Shown: positions 1 to 6,171, numbered from the stretch's first letter. The stretch: 8,158 nucleotides of DNA from Candidatus Nomurabacteria bacterium CG_4_10_14_0_2_um_filter_30_12 (GCA_002792755.1 PFOY01000003.1:1-8158); one strand, 5' to 3'. Made by a program: numbers and translations. Notes: a model not told the origin generated them from the sequence alone.

Positions 1-35
1 AAAAGTATTGCTTCTATTTTTTGTTCTAAATTCAT
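1..35 (-). CDS. scpB: Segregation and condensation protein B, N-terminal fragment
   Basis: Only the first 11 complete codons are inside the window; the gene runs off the left edge. The visible peptide is MNLEQKIEAIL followed by an incomplete codon that fits Phe. This matches the usual opening of ScpB, where an 'IEAILF' helix starts the first winged-helix domain. ScpB dimers bind the ScpA kleisin and, with SMC, form the bacterial condensin that compacts and separates chromosomes. Its position directly downstream of scpA on the same strand is the classical scpA-scpB order and is the main support. No convincing Shine-Dalgarno site precedes the ATG, because the upstream DNA is a heptamer repeat. 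So little protein is visible that the call rests on context plus this short motif. Confidence 0.72.
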   Translation of the reverse strand, partial: MNLEQKIEAIL

Positions 36-39
36 TTTC

Positions 40-70
40 TAGGCTTTAGGCTTTAGGCTTTAGGCTTTAG
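40..70. repeat. Tandem heptamer repeat TAGGCTT, about 4.4 copies
   Basis: Four perfect head-to-tail copies of TAGGCTT (40-46, 47-53, 54-60, 61-67) are followed by a partial TAG. In the direction of transcription the unit reads CTAAAGC. The array ends a few bases before the scpB start codon, so it replaces the place where a ribosome binding site would be expected. It is non-coding and lies wholly between scpA and scpB. Confidence 0.9.
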
Positions 71-81
71 CATTTAATTTG

Positions 82-109
82 CTAGTGCCTAGTGCTTAGA
101 GCCTAGTTA
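82..109. repeat. Degenerate heptamer array related to the neighbouring one
   Basis: Four successive 7-mers keep the same phase: CTAGTGC (82-88), CTAGTGC (89-95), TTAGAGC (96-102) and CTAGTTA (103-109). They share the CTAG/TTAG core with the perfect TAGGCTT array at 40-70, and about ten unrelated bases separate the two blocks. The last unit includes the scpA stop codon (TAG, read on the minus strand at 105-103), so the array has reached or formed the very end of the scpA reading frame. Confidence 0.7.
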
Positions 110-870
110 ACTATTAATTCCTGTTTCTCAATAATAATATCCTCAAAATTATTCTCTTGCACTGCATATAATATACCTTGTCTTATAAGTTCTAGCATAG
201 CAAGAAAACCAATAATTACAACTATCTTTTCTTCTCGTGTCTTTCCTGACCCAGAAAAATCTCTAAAACTCATTTTGAGTGTTCCTTCTATTCTTTCAGT
301 CAATTTATCTATCATTTCTTCTATACTCATCACTTTTTTTACCTCAACTTCTGGTAAAAAGATTTTTTTAGGCATCTTGCCTAATGCATGATAAGCAAAA
401 GTCATCATACCTTCTTTTGTAATTTGTTTATCTGGTAAAAATACTAGTAGCTTATTTTTTCTCTCAAGAGGTGCAAATATTATTTTTTGACCAAACATTT
501 CTTTTATATGTCCTCCAAGCTTAGTGTAAAGTTCATATAATTTTAATCTATCTTCTAAACTATGTATGTCACTTTCTTCTTCTGTGGTTAAATTTAAATT
601 AGGTAAAAGTGATTTTGATTTTATTAAAATGAGAGTAGCTGCTACTACTATAAAATTAGATATTTCAAAAGTTCTTTTATCTTTTGATAAAGATTCATCT
701 TCTTGTAACTTTTTTAGATAATTTAAATAATCTTCAGTAACCTGTGCCAAAGATAAATCATTAATAAAAAACTTCTTTTCTTCTATTAAAGAAAGTAATA
801 AATGAAAAGGCCCCTCAAAGACATCTGTCTTTATTTGATATAAATTGTCTTTAACTGTTTCTCTTTCCAC
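103..870 (-). CDS. scpA: Segregation and condensation protein A (kleisin)
   Basis: This 255-residue protein is the kleisin subunit that bridges the heads of the SMC dimer and binds ScpB in bacterial condensin. The N-terminal SMC-neck-binding region carries the family motif at residues 18-26 as FEGPFHLLL (family usually FEGPLDLLL), followed by helices with IKSKSLLP at about 83-90. The C-terminal winged helix that contacts the SMC head is visible at about 213-250 (EEKIVVIIGFLAMLELIRQG, then FEDI). The length is normal for the family. The start is a GTG at 870-868. I chose it because no ATG lies before the FEGP motif and because a TGTTATAAT promoter element ends six bases upstream, so the mRNA is predicted to start at or next to this codon. 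It is separated from the upstream cyclophilin gene by 24 bases and is followed by scpB across a heptamer-repeat gap. Confidence 0.93.
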   Translation of the reverse strand: MERETVKDNLYQIKTDVFEGPFHLLLSLIEEKKFFINDLSLAQVTEDYLNYLKKLQEDESLSKDKRTFEISNFIVVAATLILIKSKSLLPNLNLTTEEESDIHSLEDRLKLYELYTKLGGHIKEMFGQKIIFAPLERKNKLLVFLPDKQITKEGMMTFAYHALGKMPKKIFLPEVEVKKVMSIEEMIDKLTERIEGTLKMSFRDFSGSGKTREEKIVVIIGFLAMLELIRQGILYAVQENNFEDIIIEKQELIVN

Positions 871-876
871 CTTTAT

Positions 877-885
877 ATTATAACA
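877..885 (-). promoter_or_regulatory. Extended -10 promoter of scpA, predicted leaderless
   Basis: On the minus strand TGT precedes a perfect TATAAT, then ATAAAG, then the GTG start. Only six bases separate the -10 hexamer from the start codon, so transcription should begin at or within a base or two of it. No good -35 hexamer is seen, which is acceptable for an extended (TGn) -10. The element sits in the 24-base gap after the cyclophilin stop codon. Confidence 0.6.
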
Positions 886-894
886 CGTTTTAGT

Positions 895-1593
895 CTATTT
901 AAGTGTAATGCTCTTTAATATTACAGGATCAATTGGTTTATCAGAGACATCTGTGGCTACAGAATTTATTTTTTCTGCTACATCAAGTCCTAAAATTACT
1001 TTTCCAAAAACAACATGTTTTGGATCTAAGAAATTATTTGCAGCTGCATTAATAAAAAATTGACTACCATTTGTATTTGGTCCAGAATTTGCCATTGCTA
1101 TAGTACCTATATCATTTTTGTTATTAGAAGTTAATTCATCATCAAATTTATATCCTGGTCCTCCTGTACCCCAATATTGTTTTTTAGAATCATCCTTTGA
1201 AAGTGGATCTCCACCTTGGCTCATAAAATCTTTTATAACTCTATGAAATTTTGTACCATCATAAAAACCTTCTTTCGCAAGTTTAATAAAATTATCTACT
1301 GTTTTTGGTGTAGCAGAATTAAATTCAATTGTAATATCTCCTTTGTTTGTGTGTAATGTTGCTTGCATAATTTTTTTATTATCTTCTTTATTAATAATAG
1401 TTTGATCTTTCACTTCACCTATAGATTCATCTATTTTATTTTCAGGTGTTTGATTTAAAGAACCATTGTCTGTAACAGATTGTTCTGTTTTGGTATAAGA
1501 AACTTTTAATGAATCACTATTATTTGAAACAGAAAACCAATAACCCAAACCGACAACTACAAGTATCAAAAACACAATTCCATATTTATTCAT
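895..1593 (-). CDS. Membrane-anchored cyclophilin-type peptidyl-prolyl cis-trans isomerase
   Basis: This 232-residue protein catalyses cis-trans isomerisation of X-Pro bonds and probably acts as a folding helper outside the membrane. Residues about 5-21 form a single hydrophobic segment after a short MNKYG start, with no lipobox cysteine, so a non-cleaved N-terminal anchor is likely. A polar Asn/Ser/Thr/Glu/Lys-rich linker fills about 22-75. The cyclophilin domain covers about 76-232. FHRV at 116-119 includes the catalytic Arg118. FMSQGGD lies at 123-129, MANSGPNTNGSQFFI at 167-181 and FLDPKHVVFGKV at 188-199. The Trp that binds cyclosporin in human CypA is a Phe here, which is common in bacteria. 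All core motifs are present, so the enzyme should be active. The upstream promoter leaves a leader of about 37 bases that lacks a clear Shine-Dalgarno site. Confidence 0.92.
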   Translation of the reverse strand: MNKYGIVFLILVVVGLGYWFSVSNNSDSLKVSYTKTEQSVTDNGSLNQTPENKIDESIGEVKDQTIINKEDNKKIMQATLHTNKGDITIEFNSATPKTVDNFIKLAKEGFYDGTKFHRVIKDFMSQGGDPLSKDDSKKQYWGTGGPGYKFDDELTSNNKNDIGTIAMANSGPNTNGSQFFINAAANNFLDPKHVVFGKVILGLDVAEKINSVATDVSDKPIDPVILKSITLK

Positions 1594-1637
1594 GTTTATA
1601 TATTTATTTACTAAAAATTAATTTTTATAATATTTTG

Positions 1638-1646
1638 ATTATATCA
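1638..1646 (-). promoter_or_regulatory. Extended -10 promoter of the cyclophilin gene
   Basis: The minus strand reads TGA followed by a perfect TATAAT, 44 bases before the cyclophilin ATG. The predicted start point near position 1631 gives a leader of about 37 bases that is almost pure A/T. No clear -35 hexamer is seen at 17-18 bases. The site is in the 79-base gap after the DUF1905-type gene, so the cyclophilin gene is likely its own transcription unit. Confidence 0.5.
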
Positions 1647-1672
1647 TAATTAAAATATTTTTTAATATGTAT

Positions 1673-2071
1673 TTAAAACCAGATCCCTATCGTGACATTT
1701 ATTTCTATTCCATCATAAAGATTCTCTTCATAACGAATTTGTTTTTTAAGAGGCAAAATATATATCGGAGAATATCTATCTGGAAAAATAGAAGTCACCC
1801 ATTCACTTTTTCTTATTTTAGCTTTAGCATAAATAGCACCCCAGCCACGTCGAAGCTTCCCTTTTTGTATTTCCTTAATTTCAGCAGATATTTTTTCTGG
1901 TACTCGTGCAAACCGCCAAACTCCACTGTCGTCTTCCTTTTCTATTTCACTTCTCCAAACAATAACCTTACTTTTGAATTTAAAAGTTTTTATTATTTTC
2001 CCAACCTTAATTTCTTTTTTTATTTTAATTTTTAAATTCTTTAGCAATTTTACTTTTTTATTTATTTTCAT
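1673..2071 (-). CDS. DUF1905-type small protein with lysine-rich N-terminus
   Basis: This is a 132-residue protein. Residues about 29-130 look like the DUF1905 family, a small presumed beta-barrel of unknown function. It has VWRFARVP at 51-58, RRGWGAI at 74-80, EWVTSIFPD at 90-98 and YILPLKKQIR at 104-113, ending in a GD-like turn (YDG). These match the family pattern of a 'W-x-F-x-x-x-P' strand, a GWG turn, 'W-x-T-S-x-F-P' and 'LPxKxxxR'. The first 28 residues are an added tail made largely of Lys and Ile, with no other in-frame start before the domain. The ATG follows the preceding gene by seven bases. A GAAAGG Shine-Dalgarno-like site (2088-2083) lies inside that gene's last codons, so the two are probably co-transcribed and translationally linked. 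I recognised the family from its motif pattern; no biochemical role can be given. Confidence 0.75.
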   Translation of the reverse strand: MKINKKVKLLKNLKIKIKKEIKVGKIIKTFKFKSKVIVWRSEIEKEDDSGVWRFARVPEKISAEIKEIQKGKLRRGWGAIYAKAKIRKSEWVTSIFPDRYSPIYILPLKKQIRYEENLYDGIEINVTIGIWF

Positions 2072-2078
2072 TCATTTT

Positions 2079-2381
2079 TTAACCTTTCAAATGTATATAA
2101 ATCTCATGTAAAGGTTTACCATCTTTTTTAATACGATATATATCTACTTTTTTACCATCTAGTTTAAAATTCTCGTATTCTAATTCTTTACTATACCTAG
2201 GATTAGATTCATGTTTAGACTGGTCAAGCTGTCCACACGAAAAAGAAACAAAAGGCTCAATTACTTCTTTTAATCCTGATTTTTTTATCTTTTCTTGTAA
2301 AGATTTTTCAGGAATAAAAACACTTTTATCAGTTGAACTTTTTATCCCATATGCGTCTGGATTATATTGTCCTATTTTCAT
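2079..2381 (-). CDS. Hypothetical protein, 100 residues
   Basis: I do not recognise this family. The protein is small, soluble-looking and Lys/Glu-rich, with no membrane segment and a single Cys in SFSCGQ near residue 49. The second half looks like a short beta-rich unit: about 66-100 has alternating hydrophobic strands (YENFKLDGKKVDIYRIKKDG, then a C-terminal strand). The ATG at 2381 is chosen because a TGGTATAAT element ends six bases before it, the same arrangement seen at scpA. The DUF1905-type gene follows after seven bases, with its ribosome binding site inside this gene's end, so the two form a likely bicistronic unit. The complete frame, its own promoter and the coupled partner support a real gene rather than a chance ORF. 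Confidence 0.65.
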   Translation of the reverse strand: MKIGQYNPDAYGIKSSTDKSVFIPEKSLQEKIKKSGLKEVIEPFVSFSCGQLDQSKHESNPRYSKELEYENFKLDGKKVDIYRIKKDGKPLHEIYIHLKG

Positions 2382-2387
2382 ATTTTT

Positions 2388-2396
2388 ATTATACCA
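2388..2396 (-). promoter_or_regulatory. Extended -10 promoter of the 100-residue gene, predicted leaderless
   Basis: The minus strand reads TGG, TATAAT, AAAAAT, then ATG. The -10 hexamer is perfect, is preceded by TGn, and ends six bases before the start codon, leaving no room for a leader or ribosome binding site. It lies in the 21-base gap after the ABC-F relic, so any upstream promoter elements would fall within the dead gene. Confidence 0.6.
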
Positions 2397-2402
2397 CTTA
2401 TC

Positions 2403-2828
2403 TTATTTTTCTAAATCAAGAACCTCATCAATACGGATTTTAGCTACAAATTCCGGTATATGAAAGACTAAAATTAAAGCTCCCTTATCTTGATTTATGG
2501 CCTCTGCAATAATAGGAATATGACGAAAATTTATATGATTTGTAGGTTCATCTAATAAAAGTAAGTCTGGATCTTGAATAAGTGCCGAAGCTAAAAATAT
2601 ACGAGTAAGTTATCCACCAGAAAATATTTTTAATATTGTACCTGATTTAGATTTTAGGACTCCAGTGATAAGTCCAAAAACAGTACTCTTTCCACCACCA
2701 TTTTGTCCCATTATTATTATTTTTGCTTCACGTCTAAGAGGAAAAGAAACATCGTCTAAAATGGGATTGCTGTGACCATATTCAAATGAGACTTTTTCAA
2801 ATTTTAGGATTACTTCATCTTTCACCAT
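2403..2828 (-). pseudogene. Decayed ABC-F type ATPase gene: deletions plus in-frame UAA
   Basis: ABC-F proteins are soluble ATPases with two nucleotide-binding domains that act on ribosomes, typically 500-650 residues; this remnant spans about 140 codons. The first part (72 codons from the ATG at 2828) has an N-terminal ABC domain with Walker A GQNGGGKST at residues 41-49. It then jumps within about 20 residues to the signature FSGG, so the Q-loop and helical region are missing. A TAA at 2612-2610 occupies the residue after SGG, normally Gln or Glu, so one base change from CAA or GAA would explain it. The same frame continues as LTRIFLASALIQDPDLLLLDEPTN, then HINFRHIPIIAEAI, ending at TAA 2405-2403. 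The 'LASALIQ-PDLLLLDEPTN' part resembles the first domain, while the 'NHI-FRH...SHVPEF...RIDEVLDLEK' part resembles the second domain of CPR-type ABC-F proteins. That points to deletion between the two LDEPTN repeats. Confidence 0.85.
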
Positions 2829-2867
2829 GTTTTATGAGAATACCCTATTTTTAATTAAAATAAAAAA

Positions 2868-4256
2868 TTATTTATATTCCTCAATAAACTTATATATAAG
2901 CCTGACACCTGTACCTAATGCACCATTTGCAAGATTTTCTCCTTGCATCGCTGTCATTCTTGGAGCAATATCTAAATGTATCCATTTGTGATCTTTTATA
3001 AATTGATGTAAAAATACAGCTGCATAGATAGCTCCGCCATAACGAGAATCTTTATTATGAATATTTGTAAAGTCACCGAGTGATCCTTTTATTTCATTTT
3101 CATATTCTTCCCACATAGGCAAACGCCAAACATATTCACCTGTCTTCTCACCTACTTCTTCAAAATCTTTAGCTAACTTATCATCATCCGTAAAAATCGC
3201 TGAAGCTCTCTCTCCTAATGCAACACAAGCTGCTCCAGTTAATGTCGCAATATCTATCACAACTTCGGGATTATATTTCTGAGAATAAGTTAATGCATCT
3301 GCCAAAATTATTCTACCTTCAGCATCTGTATTTAAAACTTCAATTGTTTTTCCAGACATTGAACGTATAACATCTCCTGGACGATAACTTTTTCCGGATG
3401 GCATATTTTCAACAGATGGAATTAAACCAATAACATTCTTTTTCAATTTCATTCTTGCAACAAGTGCTATTGTATGTATAACGGATGCACCTCCAGACAT
3501 ATCCATATTCATACCAAGAAGACCATTTGATGGTTTTAAATTTATTCCACCTGTATCAAAAGTGACACCTTTACCAACAAGAACAATAGGTTTTTCTCCT
3601 TTTTTACCACCCATATATTCCATAATAATAAATTTTGACTCTTCGTCTGACCCACGACCAACAGAGAGTATTGCTTTCATTTTTTGCTTTTCCATTTCTT
3701 TTTCACCAAGTACTATAACTTTTACTGACAAATTTTTTATTGCTTCTTTTGCTTTTTGTGCCAAAATTTGAGGAGTCATATCTCCACCTGGTGTATTTGA
3801 AAGTGTTCGAGTTTTATTTACTTCTTCTGCTATAGTATGACCTTTCAAAATAGCTTTTTGTATTTTACTATCTGTGCCTAAAATAATTATTTCTTTTATA
3901 AAATTAAAATCTTCTTTGGTCGGCGTTTTATATTCCACAAATTCATAGTTTGCAAAATCAAACTGTGTGCCAATAATTTCTGCAAGTTCTTCATTCGACA
4001 ATTTTATCTTTGCAAATTTAAAATCCTTAAAATTAAAACAAATCTTCCCTGACTTAACACTTTTTGCCATTATTACCATTTTACGCACAAGTAAAAAGAG
4101 CTTTCTTCTATTCATTTTTTCTATTTCGTCACATTTTAAATAAAGTGTCTTTTGCCCATTCTCTTTTTCAATCTCATCTTGATTTTTATAATTTAGAGAA
4201 ACAAAAAGTACTTCACCTTTTATTTCTTTTATATTGTTTTTAAAAATTATTTTCAT
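2868..4256 (-). CDS. pepA: Leucyl aminopeptidase (M17 family)
   Basis: This 462-residue enzyme is a cytosolic two-metal exopeptidase that removes N-terminal residues from peptides during protein turnover. The catalytic domain begins near residue 150. The metal ligands are K229, D234, D252, D311 and E313, and the catalytic pair is K241 and R315. Their spacing (5, 18 and 59 residues between K229, D234, D252 and D311) equals that of E. coli PepA (K270, D275, D293, D352). The family signature NTDAEGR is at 309-315. The N-terminal regulatory domain of about 150 residues is divergent and somewhat shorter than in E. coli (503 residues). The ATG lies two bases after the aspS stop, with a weak GGAAAA site inside the last aspS codons, so translation is probably coupled and both genes should share the aspS promoter. 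All catalytic residues are intact. Confidence 0.95.
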   Translation of the reverse strand: MKIIFKNNIKEIKGEVLFVSLNYKNQDEIEKENGQKTLYLKCDEIEKMNRRKLFLLVRKMVIMAKSVKSGKICFNFKDFKFAKIKLSNEELAEIIGTQFDFANYEFVEYKTPTKEDFNFIKEIIILGTDSKIQKAILKGHTIAEEVNKTRTLSNTPGGDMTPQILAQKAKEAIKNLSVKVIVLGEKEMEKQKMKAILSVGRGSDEESKFIIMEYMGGKKGEKPIVLVGKGVTFDTGGINLKPSNGLLGMNMDMSGGASVIHTIALVARMKLKKNVIGLIPSVENMPSGKSYRPGDVIRSMSGKTIEVLNTDAEGRIILADALTYSQKYNPEVVIDIATLTGAACVALGERASAIFTDDDKLAKDFEEVGEKTGEYVWRLPMWEEYENEIKGSLGDFTNIHNKDSRYGGAIYAAVFLHQFIKDHKWIHLDIAPRMTAMQGENLANGALGTGVRLIYKFIEEYK

Positions 4257-4258
4257 AT

Positions 4259-5674
4259 TTATTTTCCAATTTTTATTCCTAATTCTTTTAGTTGTTTTTC
4301 AGAAACTAGAGAAGGTGAATTCATCATTAAGTCTTTACCCTCTCCATTTTTAGGAAATACCATCACTTCTCTTATATTTGGTTCATTCTCGAGCAACATC
4401 ATTAATCTATCAAAACCCCAAGCTATGCCTCCATGTGGAGGAGTACCAGACCTGAATGCATCAAGCATATAAAATAAAGTCTTTTCTACTTCTTCTTTTT
4501 TAACTCCCATTATGTCATAGACTGCAAGCAATGCTTCCGGCTCATGATTCCTAATAGATCCACCACCTATCTCAAAACCATTTAATACTATATCGTATTG
4601 GTTTGTAAGAATATTTGGGATATTTCTTTTATTTAACAAATCTTCATGAAATTGTGGCTGTGCTGCGGAAAAAGGATTGTGTGTAAATGTCCATTCACCT
4701 TCTGCTTGAGGATTGTTATCATTATTAGCTTTTTCAAAAAATGGAAAATCAATAACCCAACAAAAAGCCAATAAATTTTTATTATTTTTATCTTTTCGTA
4801 GGTCAGGTCTATCATTACCATATTTCTCCATAGCATCTTTATAAGTAATTCTTGGAAATGGAATCTCCTGAATTTCTTTTTCTGGATAAAGTTTTTGTAC
4901 TATTTCTATTAATAAACTTTCATTTAAATTCATCACATCTTCACGATCAACAAAACTCATTTCCATATCAAGTTGTGTAAATTCTGGCTGACGGTCACAT
5001 CTCAAATCTTCATCACGCATACATTTTGCCATTTGAAAATATTTTTCCATTCCAGCTGCCATTAAAAGTTGTTTGTATTGTTGTGGAGCTTGAGGAAGTG
5101 CATAAAATTTACCTTTATCAAGTCTTGATGGAACAATAAAATCTCTAGCTCCTTCAGCTGTTGATTTTGAAAGTATTGGTGTCTCTATCTCAGTAAAATT
5201 CTCTTTATCTAAATAATCACGAATAAACTTAACAACTTTATGTCTATTACGAATATTTTTTTGCATTCTTTCTGTTCGTAAATCTAAATATTTATATTTC
5301 ATTCTGAGATCTTCATTGACTCCAATAGAATTTTCATTTATTTGAAAAGGCGTGATTTCCGCCTTATTTAAAACTTCGATATTAGTAACTTCGAGTTCTA
5401 ATTCGCCATTTAATACATCGGTTTTTATATTTTTGTCAGGACGCTTATTTACTAGACCTGTAAGTTTCAAAACCCATTCAGAGCGAATCTCTTTAGCTTT
5501 TTCTGTAGCTTCTGCATGATTTGGTAATGACACACATTGTACAAGACCTGTCATATCACGCATATCAAAAAACACCATTTTACCTTGATCACGCCTGATA
5601 TTCACCCATCCAGCAATAATGACCTCTTTACCAACATTATCTTTTAAATCTTTAACATATACTCTATTCTTCAT
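4259..5674 (-). CDS. aspS: Aspartyl-tRNA synthetase, compact form lacking the GAD insertion
   Basis: This 471-residue class II synthetase charges tRNA with aspartate. The OB-fold anticodon domain covers about 1-105 (GWVNIRRDQG at 22-31). The catalytic core follows with AEGARDFIVPSR at 173-184, motif 2 around MRDEDLRCDRQPEFTQLD at 219-236, GGGSIRNHEPE at 370-380, and motif 3 GIAWGFDRLMMLL at 416-428. Bacterial-type AspRS enzymes are usually about 590 residues because of a GAD insertion of roughly 100 residues. Here YGNDRPDLR (285-293) runs after only a dozen residues into CWVIDFPFFE (305-314), so the insertion is gone while the bacterial flanks remain. The frame is open upstream to an ATG at 5767, but that extension would pass through a terminator hairpin. 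The ATG at 5674 matches family N-termini and has a TGTTAAAAT element eight bases upstream, so I use it. pepA follows after two bases. Confidence 0.94.
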   Translation of the reverse strand: MKNRVYVKDLKDNVGKEVIIAGWVNIRRDQGKMVFFDMRDMTGLVQCVSLPNHAEATEKAKEIRSEWVLKLTGLVNKRPDKNIKTDVLNGELELEVTNIEVLNKAEITPFQINENSIGVNEDLRMKYKYLDLRTERMQKNIRNRHKVVKFIRDYLDKENFTEIETPILSKSTAEGARDFIVPSRLDKGKFYALPQAPQQYKQLLMAAGMEKYFQMAKCMRDEDLRCDRQPEFTQLDMEMSFVDREDVMNLNESLLIEIVQKLYPEKEIQEIPFPRITYKDAMEKYGNDRPDLRKDKNNKNLLAFCWVIDFPFFEKANNDNNPQAEGEWTFTHNPFSAAQPQFHEDLLNKRNIPNILTNQYDIVLNGFEIGGGSIRNHEPEALLAVYDIMGVKKEEVEKTLFYMLDAFRSGTPPHGGIAWGFDRLMMLLENEPNIREVMVFPKNGEGKDLMMNSPSLVSEKQLKELGIKIGK

Positions 5675-5682
5675 ATTAAAAT

Positions 5683-5691
5683 ATTTTAACA
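5683..5691 (-). promoter_or_regulatory. Extended -10 promoter of aspS-pepA, near-leaderless
   Basis: The minus strand reads TGT, TAAAAT (one mismatch to TATAAT), eight bases, then ATG. The predicted start point is within about two bases of the start codon. The element follows directly after the T-tract of the terminator at 5697-5734, so termination of the upstream gene and initiation of aspS are packed into about 60 bases. It supports the start at 5674 over the longer frame. Confidence 0.5.
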
Positions 5692-5696
5692 TATCT

Positions 5697-5734
5697 AAAA
5701 TAAAAATACAGCGAAAGAATACCTTCCGCTGTAT
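5697..5734 (-). terminator. Rho-independent terminator of the 70-residue gene
   Basis: Minus-strand arms ATACAGCGGAAG and CTTTCGCTGTAT form a 12-bp stem with one G-U pair and a 5-base loop (GTATT), followed by TTTTATTTT. The imperfect position is a G-U pair only on the minus strand (A-C on the plus strand), so the hairpin is fitted to leftward transcription. It sits 46 bases past the stop of the 70-residue gene and just before the aspS promoter. Confidence 0.85.
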
Positions 5735-5780
5735 AACTTTATCTTTTCCTTTTTGTGGATCAGACAATAAAAATTTTTAC

Positions 5781-5993
5781 CTAATATCTAGGCATAGAGA
5801 CTTCTTCATCCCATAAAAAATCATCTACATTATTAGAAGTAGAAACTTTTTCAACTTCTTCAACTTTTGAAGAAGTTAAGAATTCTGAAGATTGACGGTG
5901 GTTTTTACTAAAAAGATCTTTTCTATCTTCTTCTGAAAAGAAGCTTGGAATTTCACTACCACCAAAATACGAATGTTTTGAAACACAAGACAT
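5781..5993 (-). CDS. Hypothetical small acidic protein, 70 residues
   Basis: I do not recognise this protein. It is short, acidic and Ser/Glu/Asp-rich, with no membrane segment, and looks largely disordered apart from aromatic spots (YFGG near 9-12, DDFLW near 57-61). Two Cys/Lys residues sit at the N-terminus (MSCVSKH). A real gene is supported by an AAGGAG Shine-Dalgarno site exactly seven bases before the ATG, the strongest in the window, and by a well-formed terminator downstream. Upstream lies a long non-coding stretch with hairpins and a candidate promoter about 300 bases away, so its mRNA may carry a structured leader. The presence of its own terminator shows it is a separate unit from aspS. 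Lineage-specific function is possible but nothing in the sequence names it. Confidence 0.7.
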   Translation of the reverse strand: MSCVSKHSYFGGSEIPSFFSEEDRKDLFSKNHRQSSEFLTSSKVEEVEKVSTSNNVDDFLWDEEVSMPRY

Positions 5994-6000
5994 AATATGT

Positions 6001-6006
6001 CTCCTT
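6001..6006 (-). promoter_or_regulatory. Strong Shine-Dalgarno site AAGGAG
   Basis: AAGGAG on the minus strand is followed by a 7-base spacer and the ATG of the 70-residue gene. It shows that this organism does use anti-SD pairing. That makes the lack of such sites before scpA, aspS, trpS, dnaB and the 100-residue gene meaningful. Confidence 0.8.
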
Positions 6007-6042
6007 ATTACAAATTATTAAAAAAATAAAGAACTTTCCACA

Positions 6043-6106
6043 CCTCAAAACAGTTATTTATTTGAGGCTGGTGTATAAGTTTCTAAATTAGCAACACATA
6101 CACCAG
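6043..6106 (-). other. Two adjacent hairpins in the leader of the 70-residue gene
   Basis: Two perfect inverted repeats touch each other without a gap. The arms at 6068-6076 and 6098-6106 (CTGGTGTAT with ATACACCAG) form a 9-bp stem with a 21-base loop. The arms at 6043-6049 and 6061-6067 (CCTCAAA with TTTGAGG) form a 7-bp stem with an 11-base loop. Neither is followed by a T-run, so they are not ordinary terminators. They lie 50-113 bases upstream of the 70-residue start codon. A GTGTGG just after the second stem could compete for the CACC of the first, so alternative folds are conceivable. Confidence 0.5.
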
Positions 6107-6121
6107 AATCAAATTTTACCC

Positions 6122-6171
6122 AAAAAACGCAAAACTGACTTCGATTTTATTCGGAGCCAGTTTTGTTTTTT
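6122..6171 (-). terminator. Possible bidirectional terminator hairpin between trpS and the 70-residue gene
   Basis: The 13-base arms at 6131-6143 and 6152-6164 (AAAACTG at the base) enclose an 8-base loop, with one mismatch and one G-U pair on either strand. A T6 run follows on each side: 6127-6122 on the minus strand after GCG, and 6166-6171 on the plus strand after G. Leftward it could end transcripts from the promoter at 6301-6309. No plus-strand gene precedes it, so leftward use is more likely. Confidence 0.55.

Noticed and set aside
1667..2035. Plus-strand frame of 122 codons opposite the DUF1905-type gene
   Set aside because: It is rich in Phe/Tyr/Asn, as expected from reading the antisense of Lys-rich coding DNA. 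The minus-strand frame has a recognisable domain.
2849..2860. TTTTAATTAAAA palindrome after pepA as a terminator
   Set aside because: It is A/T only and short, so the stem would be too weak; such palindromes are expected in this base composition.
5675..5767. Longer aspS frame beginning with ATG at 5767 (31 extra residues)
   Set aside because: The extension would be translated through the terminator hairpin at 5697-5734 and past the -10 element at 5683-5691, and it resembles no AspRS N-terminus. The start at 5674 fits the family and the promoter.
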